Assembly (NCBI RefSeq): GCF_001038625.1
Contig: NZ_CP011803.1
Span: forward strand, 4,526,001-4,590,000
DNA length: 64,000 nucleotides
Reading direction: 5' to 3'
From: Clostridium carboxidivorans P7
GTDB lineage: Bacteria; Bacillota; Clostridia; Clostridiales; Clostridiaceae
Shown here: piece after piece, positions 59,797 through 64,000 of the stretch
Numbering within the stretch: the stretch's first letter is position 1
How the letters are laid out: each line of letters begins with the position of its first letter
Translations under genes and position numbers: made by a program
The notes under the pieces: model-generated
Told to the model about the DNA's origin: nothing
Databases searched by the model: none
What the model saw: the letters and a program-made list of their open reading frames with translations, nothing else

Positions 59797-61047
59797 CTAT
59801 TTATACGTATCAACATGTATATGCTCTATGTCTTCATCAATTAAATCAAATTTGGTTTTATTTAATAACTGTCGTAGGTTATTTCCTATACTACTATCAA
59901 TATTTAATAATTGTGATTTAAGATATGTATTATTAACTTGTTTAATATTGTTAGGTATATTAGATTTATTTATATTATCTAACTTTTCTAAAATGGTTAA
60001 TCTCTTTTCCAAACGATTTAATTTTTCACTTTTTTGTTTTTCTTCTTCTGTTTTTTGCTTTAACTTTTCAGTATTTATTTGTTGTTTTAATAGTTCCTTT
60101 TTTAAGGCTCTTTCTTCACTTGAAAGAATATATTCAGATGCCTTAGTTATAAACTGGCCAGCTAAAAATTCCATAAATGGAGGACTATTATGTGAAAATT
60201 TTTTTAAATCTAATGATGTAATATTTGATTGATCTTTGTTTATATGAGATTTGCATAATATCTTTATAACATTTTCATCTTTATAGTATATACCAACAAC
60301 AGGTCTAGGTAATCGTGATAATACTTCAAAAAACTTATGAAAATAAGTATTAAATAATTTTTTTTCCTGAGCTGATAAATTATACATACTTCTATCTTCT
60401 AAGAATGATATTTGTTTATAATTTATATTTAAATCAAATAGTGATTTTATTTTAATTTTTGATTGTCCGTATTCAAAATATTCCTTTTTAATATTTTTAA
60501 AAACTTCTTTTACTTTTTCCTTTAAATTTTTATCTTCTAAATCAGATATAAAAACGTTACATTCGGTTTCTAAATTTTTAATTTCTTTGCCCACGGGCAA
60601 ATGCTTTATATTATTAAAACACTTAATTATATAAGAACTATCAACTGTTTTATATATTTTTGCATTTTTAAGTATTTCATTTATTTCGTTATATGCTTTT
60701 AAAATAAAGTTTATATTTATTAGTTTGTCATTAGGAAACATACTTATCATATTTCCTAATGATAATATATATGGAATTTCACTATTGCTTAAATCTATAA
60801 TATCAAGTTCTGAATAAACATTATTTAACAAAAATGATTTACTAAAAATAAAAATATTTCTGGGATCTATAGATTCATTTAATGCGATAGCTATAGTTTC
60901 AATTATTTCAAATTTATAATAGTATGTAGAAAAGTTATTTATAAAATTAGCTACTTCCCACACACTTAAAGGCTTTTCATCTTTCCTTTTAAATTTCACT
61001 TTAATTCCAGTTGTTAAATCTCTATAGTCATAATCGTTAAAAATCAT
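59797..61047 (-). CDS. Unknown protein with C-terminal coiled coil; first gene of the island operon
   Basis: 416 residues from the ATG at 61047, SD GGGAGTG; an ATG at 61062 overlaps that site. No family recognised. The N-terminal ~290 residues are mixed alpha/beta (LSVWEVANFINNFSTYYYKFEIIETIAIALNES; GIYYKDENVIKILCKSH). Residues 310-360 are a highly charged coiled coil (ERALKKELLKQQINTEKLKQKTEEEKQKSEKLNRLEKRL). It has no membrane segment. It lies 64 nt before DUF262 on the same strand, so likely part of the same system, perhaps the sensor or oligomerisation subunit. Confidence 0.65.
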   Translation of the reverse strand: MIFNDYDYRDLTTGIKVKFKRKDEKPLSVWEVANFINNFSTYYYKFEIIETIAIALNESIDPRNIFIFSKSFLLNNVYSELDIIDLSNSEIPYILSLGNMISMFPNDKLININFILKAYNEINEILKNAKIYKTVDSSYIIKCFNNIKHLPVGKEIKNLETECNVFISDLEDKNLKEKVKEVFKNIKKEYFEYGQSKIKIKSLFDLNINYKQISFLEDRSMYNLSAQEKKLFNTYFHKFFEVLSRLPRPVVGIYYKDENVIKILCKSHINKDQSNITSLDLKKFSHNSPPFMEFLAGQFITKASEYILSSEERALKKELLKQQINTEKLKQKTEEEKQKSEKLNRLEKRLTILEKLDNINKSNIPNNIKQVNNTYLKSQLLNIDSSIGNNLRQLLNKTKFDLIDEDIEHIHVDTYK

Positions 61048-61126
61048 TAATTTCACTCCCATGCTTTTGATATTTCTATTTTTTAATATAGAATAACAAG
61101 CTTTATATTAAAAAATTTATATTCCA

Positions 61127-61156
61127 ATTATACCAACACAACCACCTTATGACCAA
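61127..61156 (-). promoter_or_regulatory. Possible promoter of the island operon
   Basis: Minus strand TTGGTC (61151-61156), 18-nt spacer, TATAAT (61127-61132). The -35 is weak. Confidence 0.4.
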
Positions 61157-61219
61157 TACTTCATGGTAATTCAAGTTAATCTATAATCAAATATAATTGT
61201 GATAAAATTCAAATGATCT

Positions 61220-61456
61220 TTAATTATAAACTTTTAATTGCTTGTCAAGATATACAGAAGAATTAAACTTTGTCAGTTTTCCCCAAACAATACTTCCATC
61301 ACTAAAACAAAATTCTGTAATAAATTCTCCTGTAAATCTATTTATAGCTGCATCCTAAGCTTTCTTATATTCTGTAGCATGTTCTTGTGGTTTGTTTTTC
61401 ATTAGTCGAATTATTTTTAAATAAAAATCAAAATCGCTAGTTATCTCTTCCACAAA
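61220..61456 (-). pseudogene. Broken small gene in the island
   Basis: One minus-strand frame reads GFVEEITSDFDFYLKIIRLMKNKPQEHATEYKKA, then a TAG stop, then DAAINRFTGEFITEFCFSDGSIVWGKLTKF to a TAA. The sense-like composition on both sides of the stop suggests a decayed gene of the mobile element. Family unknown. Confidence 0.5.
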
Positions 61457-61737
61457 ACCTAGTTTTCTTTACTGAATTAGGAAACCCAATTGACATTAGT
61501 AATCTTATGCGAGTTTATAAAACAATATTAAAGAGATCAGGCATTAATACTAAAGGATTTACATTTCATACTTTAAGACATGTTTATGGCAGTAGATTAA
61601 ATGATTTAAATGTAGATCCAAAAACTATTCAATCACTTATGGAACACAGTTCTATAAAAACAACTATGGATATATATGAAAAACATAAAGAAGCTACTGA
61701 AAAAATGAATTCTTTATTAGGTAAGCAATTAAAATAA
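61441..61737 (+). pseudogene. Truncated tyrosine recombinase (phage-type integrase), C-terminal remnant
   Basis: The frame is open from 61441 and reads VFFTELGNPIDISNLMRVYK, then the catalytic part FHTLRHVYGSRL (H-x-x-R), LMEHSSIKTTMDIYEKH (His and nucleophile Tyr). The N-terminal core-binding domain and the first catalytic Arg/Lys are missing; an in-frame ATG at 61507 could give only 76 residues. It lies 141 nt from the tRNA-Thr gene, the normal position of the integrase that formed the island. Confidence 0.85.
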
Positions 61738-61751
61738 ATAATAAAATATAT

Positions 61752-61798
61752 AAATTAAGGTATATATAATCTAGTATTATATATACCTTAATTTTTTT
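61752..61798 (+). terminator. Terminator after the integrase remnant
   Basis: Perfect 19-nt arms (AAATTAAGGTATATATAAT and complement) with a 5-nt loop and TTTT tail. Confidence 0.85.
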
Positions 61799-61877
61799 AT
61801 ATACCTATTCATCTTATCACAATAGGTGTATTTATAATTGCTTTAAATTATAAAATTTGTAAATCCATTGGCATTAC

Positions 61878-61953
61878 TGGTGCTCCTAACAGGATTCGAA
61901 CCTGCGGCCTACTGATTACGAATCAGTTGCTCTACCAGCTGAGCCATAGGAGC
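61878..61953 (-). tRNA. tRNA-Thr(CGT)
   Basis: 76 nt with CCA encoded. Acceptor GCTCCTA/TAGGAGC, anticodon loop TTCGTAA gives CGT (threonine ACG). This is the integration site of the island. A promoter TTGATT-17-TAAAAT lies at 61978-62006 on the minus strand. Confidence 0.95.
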
Positions 61954-61977
61954 ATCTTTAGTTCTTACACATTTATA

Positions 61978-62006
61978 ATTTTAATACACTTTGTAAATAT
62001 AATCAA
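61978..62006 (-). promoter_or_regulatory. Promoter of tRNA-Thr(CGT)
   Basis: Minus strand TTGATT (62001-62006), 17-nt spacer, TAAAAT (61978-61983). Confidence 0.6.
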
Positions 62007-62112
62007 CTATTCTCATAATTAATTTAATTTTACAATATATCCCGGATGGTAAAGATGCTATAACCTTTTTATAAATCAATCCTATTTAATTTATTAGTAT
62101 TTAAATATAATA

Positions 62113-62152
62113 TTAAAGGTCAAAAATCATAAAAATTTTTTGACCTTTAATA
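62113..62152. repeat. Inverted repeat with GGTCAAA half-sites
   Basis: TTAAAGGTCAAAAA and TTTTTTGACCTTTAA pair over about 14 nt in the gap between tRNA-Thr and hsp18. It carries inverted CtsR-like heptads; a terminator-like hairpin is the alternative. The rest of 61954-62271 is AT-rich without a gene. Confidence 0.5.
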
Positions 62153-62271
62153 AAATTTCATCATATTTTTTAATATCATGTTATTTTTAACTTATAATTA
62201 CTATTTAAACAATTTAAATTAATATTAATTTAAATATCTATTAAAACCATTTAAATACTAATCTTTCTTAC

Positions 62272-62301
62272 TTTGACTTTCTTTGACCTTTGTATTATTA
62301 T
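62272..62301 (+). promoter_or_regulatory. hsp18 promoter with CtsR box
   Basis: TTTGACTTTCTTTGACCT (62272-62289) is, on the other strand, AGGTCAAAGAAAGTCAAA, matching the CtsR heptad repeat (GGTCAAA-N3-GGTCAAA, one base off). It covers the -35 TTGACT (62273-62278); -10 TATTAT is at 62296-62301. Confidence 0.75.
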
Positions 62302-62358
62302 ATAAGCATAAACACAATATACAAATAAAAATAATAACAAATTAAGGAGGTTTTTATT

Positions 62359-62811
62359 ATGTTTGATATGATTCCTTTTAGAAGAAACAATTCCATAAAT
62401 AAAAGAGGTGACGATATTTTCGATAGCTTTTTGAACAATTTCTTTGGCGATGATATGTTCTATCCATCAAATATTTCTACATTCGGAAATGGCTTCAAAG
62501 TAGATTTAAAAGAAGATGAAAATAACTACATGATAGAAGCTGACTTACCTGGTATAAAAAAAGAAAATATAGATATTAATCTTAACAATAACTATTTAAC
62601 TATATCAGCAAAACGTCAGGACGATGTAGAAGATAAAAATGGAAATTATGTAAGACGAGAAAGAAGATATGGAGAATTTAAGAGAAGTTTTTATATAGAC
62701 AATGTAGATGAAAACACTATTGATGCATCTTTTAGTGATGGTGTATTAAAAGTTATTCTTCCCAAAAAAGAAAAAACTAAAGAATCTCAGAGAAGAATAG
62801 ATATTCATTAA
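62359..62811 (+). CDS. hsp18: Hsp20/alpha-crystallin small heat-shock protein
   Basis: 150 residues. The alpha-crystallin domain (residues 45-140) reads FKVDLKEDENNYMIEADLPGIKKENIDI, with YGEFKRSFYI and the hallmark GVLKVILPKKE. It holds unfolded proteins during stress. SD AAGGAGG precedes the ATG. Control by CtsR is indicated by the box at its promoter. Confidence 0.95.
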   Translation: MFDMIPFRRNNSINKRGDDIFDSFLNNFFGDDMFYPSNISTFGNGFKVDLKEDENNYMIEADLPGIKKENIDINLNNNYLTISAKRQDDVEDKNGNYVRRERRYGEFKRSFYIDNVDENTIDASFSDGVLKVILPKKEKTKESQRRIDIH

Positions 62812-62851
62812 TATTTTTACAGCATAAAAATTCAATGTTGTATTTAAATTT

Positions 62852-62889
62852 AAAAATGAGGCTCGCTGTAAAAAGCTAGCCTCATTTTT
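62852..62889. terminator. Bidirectional terminator between hsp18 and dnaB
   Basis: Arms AAAAATGAGGCT / AGCCTCATTTTT; overlaps the dnaB stop by 2 nt. Confidence 0.85.
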
Positions 62890-64000
62890 ATTGTTGGTGT
62901 ATAACATCCAAATTACCAAACTTACTGAATTGTCCAAGCCAAGCAAGTTTAACAGTACCTGTAGGACCATTTCTTTGCTTTGCAATGATACATTCACCCA
63001 CATTTTTCTCTTCTGTTTCTTTATTGTAATATTCATCCCTATATAAAAACATAACCACGTCAGCATCTTGTTCTATAGAACCTGACTCTCTAAGGTCTGA
63101 TAACATAGGTCTATGATCTGTTCTTGCTTCTGGTGCACGAGATAACTGCGATAGTGCAACAACTGGACATTGCATTTCTTTTGCCAGTGCTTTAATAGAT
63201 CTAGATATTTCTGATACTTCCTGCTGCCTGCTTTCTGATCCTTTACTTCCTGACATTAACTGAAGATAGTCCACCATTATTATATCTATTCCATGCTCTA
63301 TCTTCAATCTTCTGCACTTAGATCGCATTTCCATAACTGAAATACCTGCTGTATCATCTATGTATATTTTAGCGCCGCCAAGTGGACCTGATGCTTTAGC
63401 AATGTTTTCCCAATCTTTATCATCTAGATTACCTGTTCTTAATCTAAGCATATCTACATGAGCCTCAGAACACAAAAGCTTATATGCTAACTGTTCCTTA
63501 GACATTTCTAAAGAAAAAATAGCTACACTTTTTCCTTCTCTTAAAGCCGCATTTTCTGCTATATTTAAAGCAAATGTAGTTTTTCCCATAGATGGTCTTG
63601 CTGCAATTAGCACCATATCACCTTTTTGAAATCCTGATGTTTTAGCATCAAGTTCTCTAAATCCTGAAGGTACTCCTGTGGTTTGACCTTTATTATTAAA
63701 AAGCCTTTCTATTTCTATAAATCCTCTTTCCAAAACAGTACTCATTGGTTCAAAATCAGCAGTATTAGTATTGTTAGAAATATCAAATATTTGTTTTTCT
63801 GCTAAATCAATAACCCCTAATACATCATCTTGGCTATTATAGCTTTCTTCTATTACTTTTGTAGAGGATCTAATAAGTTTTCTTAATACTGATTTATCTT
63901 TTACTATTTTTATATAGGATTGTATATTTGCTGTAGAAACTACTGAACCGCTTAATTCACTTATATAAGTTATTCCTCCTGCAGCATCTAGTTTATCATT
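62888..64000 (-). CDS. dnaB: Replicative DNA helicase DnaB (partial, N-terminus outside window)
   Basis: The frame is open to the right edge; 370 residues are present and an internal ATG at 63745 is not the true start. Upstream of it the frame continues as LDAAGGITYISELSGSVVSTANIQSYIKIVKDKS, the N-terminal domain end. The RecA-like core follows: Walker A AARPSMGKTTFALNIAEN, DYLQLMSG, SRSIKALAKEMQCPVVALSQLSRAPE and ESGSIEQDADVVMFLYR. It unwinds DNA at the replication fork and is loaded by DnaD/DnaI-type proteins such as those at 45.7-47.7 kb. Confidence 0.97.
   Translation of the reverse strand, partial: NDKLDAAGGITYISELSGSVVSTANIQSYIKIVKDKSVLRKLIRSSTKVIEESYNSQDDVLGVIDLAEKQIFDISNNTNTADFEPMSTVLERGFIEIERLFNNKGQTTGVPSGFRELDAKTSGFQKGDMVLIAARPSMGKTTFALNIAENAALREGKSVAIFSLEMSKEQLAYKLLCSEAHVDMLRLRTGNLDDKDWENIAKASGPLGGAKIYIDDTAGISVMEMRSKCRRLKIEHGIDIIMVDYLQLMSGSKGSESRQQEVSEISRSIKALAKEMQCPVVALSQLSRAPEARTDHRPMLSDLRESGSIEQDADVVMFLYRDEYYNKETEEKNVGECIIAKQRNGPTGTVKLAWLGQFSKFGNLDVIHQQ

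Larger units (their letters stand above)
57790..61953. mobile_element. 4.1 kb tRNA-Thr-integrated island with candidate defence operon
   Basis: Bounded by the 47-nt att repeat at 57790-57836 and the intact tRNA-Thr(CGT) at 61878-61953. A tyrosine-integrase remnant lies next to the tRNA, as in genomic islands. Cargo: three minus-strand genes (unknown 416-aa protein, DUF262, HEPN). There are no replication, packaging or conjugation genes, and the integrase is truncated, so the element should be immobile on its own. Confidence 0.85.

Noticed and set aside
62746-63066. 106-codon minus-strand frame overlapping hsp18 and dnaB ends
   Set aside because: It covers the terminator and two well supported genes in other frames; no family features.

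Overview
This 64 kb window is AT-rich, gene-dense DNA from a low-GC Firmicute. The gene content points to Clostridium sensu stricto: sporulation-type proteins, an H-NOX/chemoreceptor fusion, the FabT/FabK fatty-acid cluster, a large clostridial glutamine synthetase, and DnaD/DnaI-type primosome genes. It looks like C. botulinum or C. tetani relatives, but the species cannot be fixed from sequence reading alone. It is chromosomal, with dnaB, purA, asnS, murA, acc/fab and tRNA genes. No rRNA genes, CRISPR array or intact transposase were seen.

Layout. 1-7.4 kb: an ABC-F ATPase cut by the window edge, an RlmI-like methyltransferase, a ComB-like phosphatase, two radical-SAM proteins, a lipoprotein and a YkvI-type membrane protein. 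7.5-11.6 kb: an H-NOX haem gas-sensor chemoreceptor, an XRE/S24-like regulator, a cyclophilin and glutamate racemase. 12-20.5 kb: glutamine synthetase behind a promoter and a terminator-like leader, then a complete ribose operon (rbsK-D-A-C-B, with rbsR) whose promoter carries two LacI-type operators, then a 2H phosphoesterase. 20.7-24.6 kb: murA, a YycJ-like MBL hydrolase, a GerMN lipoprotein, a SEC-C protein and rlmH. 24.6-26.1 kb: an actin-like ParM with a small partner gene and phased TAGATA/TATCTA repeats, which looks like a plasmid-type segregation cassette on the chromosome. 26.4-33.3 kb: T-box-controlled asnS, a TM1266-type regulator, dUTPase, a DMT protein, a LysR regulator, an intracellular-looking subtilase and a 2-hydroxyacid dehydrogenase.

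33.3-44.4 kb is a full type II fatty-acid synthesis operon. It runs flavin oxidoreductase-fabT-fabH-acpP-fabK-fabD-fabG-fabF-accB-fabZ-accC-accD-accA, with a FabT-like palindrome over the first promoter. 44.5-48.5 kb: an M23 peptidase, a DnaD-like and a DnaI-like primosome protein, and eight tRNA genes that are a tandem duplication of Thr-Asp-Val-Glu. 48.6-57.6 kb: PPDK regulatory protein, a CoA-binding protein, a BaiN-type flavoprotein, acyl-ACP thioesterase, purA, a DUF3006 protein, a hybrid histidine kinase and a P-loop PEPCK/HPr-kinase-like protein.

The most interesting region is 57.79-61.95 kb. A 47-bp direct repeat of the 3' part of tRNA-Thr(CGT) bounds a 4.1 kb island. The island carries a truncated tyrosine integrase, a broken small gene and a three-gene operon: a 416-residue protein of unknown family with a coiled coil, a DUF262 protein with the DGQQR motif, and a HEPN protein with an R-N-x3-H ribonuclease motif. 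The last two overlap by 8 nt. I interpret this as a candidate antiviral (abortive infection) or toxin-type system on a decayed integrative element. The window closes with a CtsR-box-controlled hsp18 and the replicative helicase dnaB, which is cut by the right edge.
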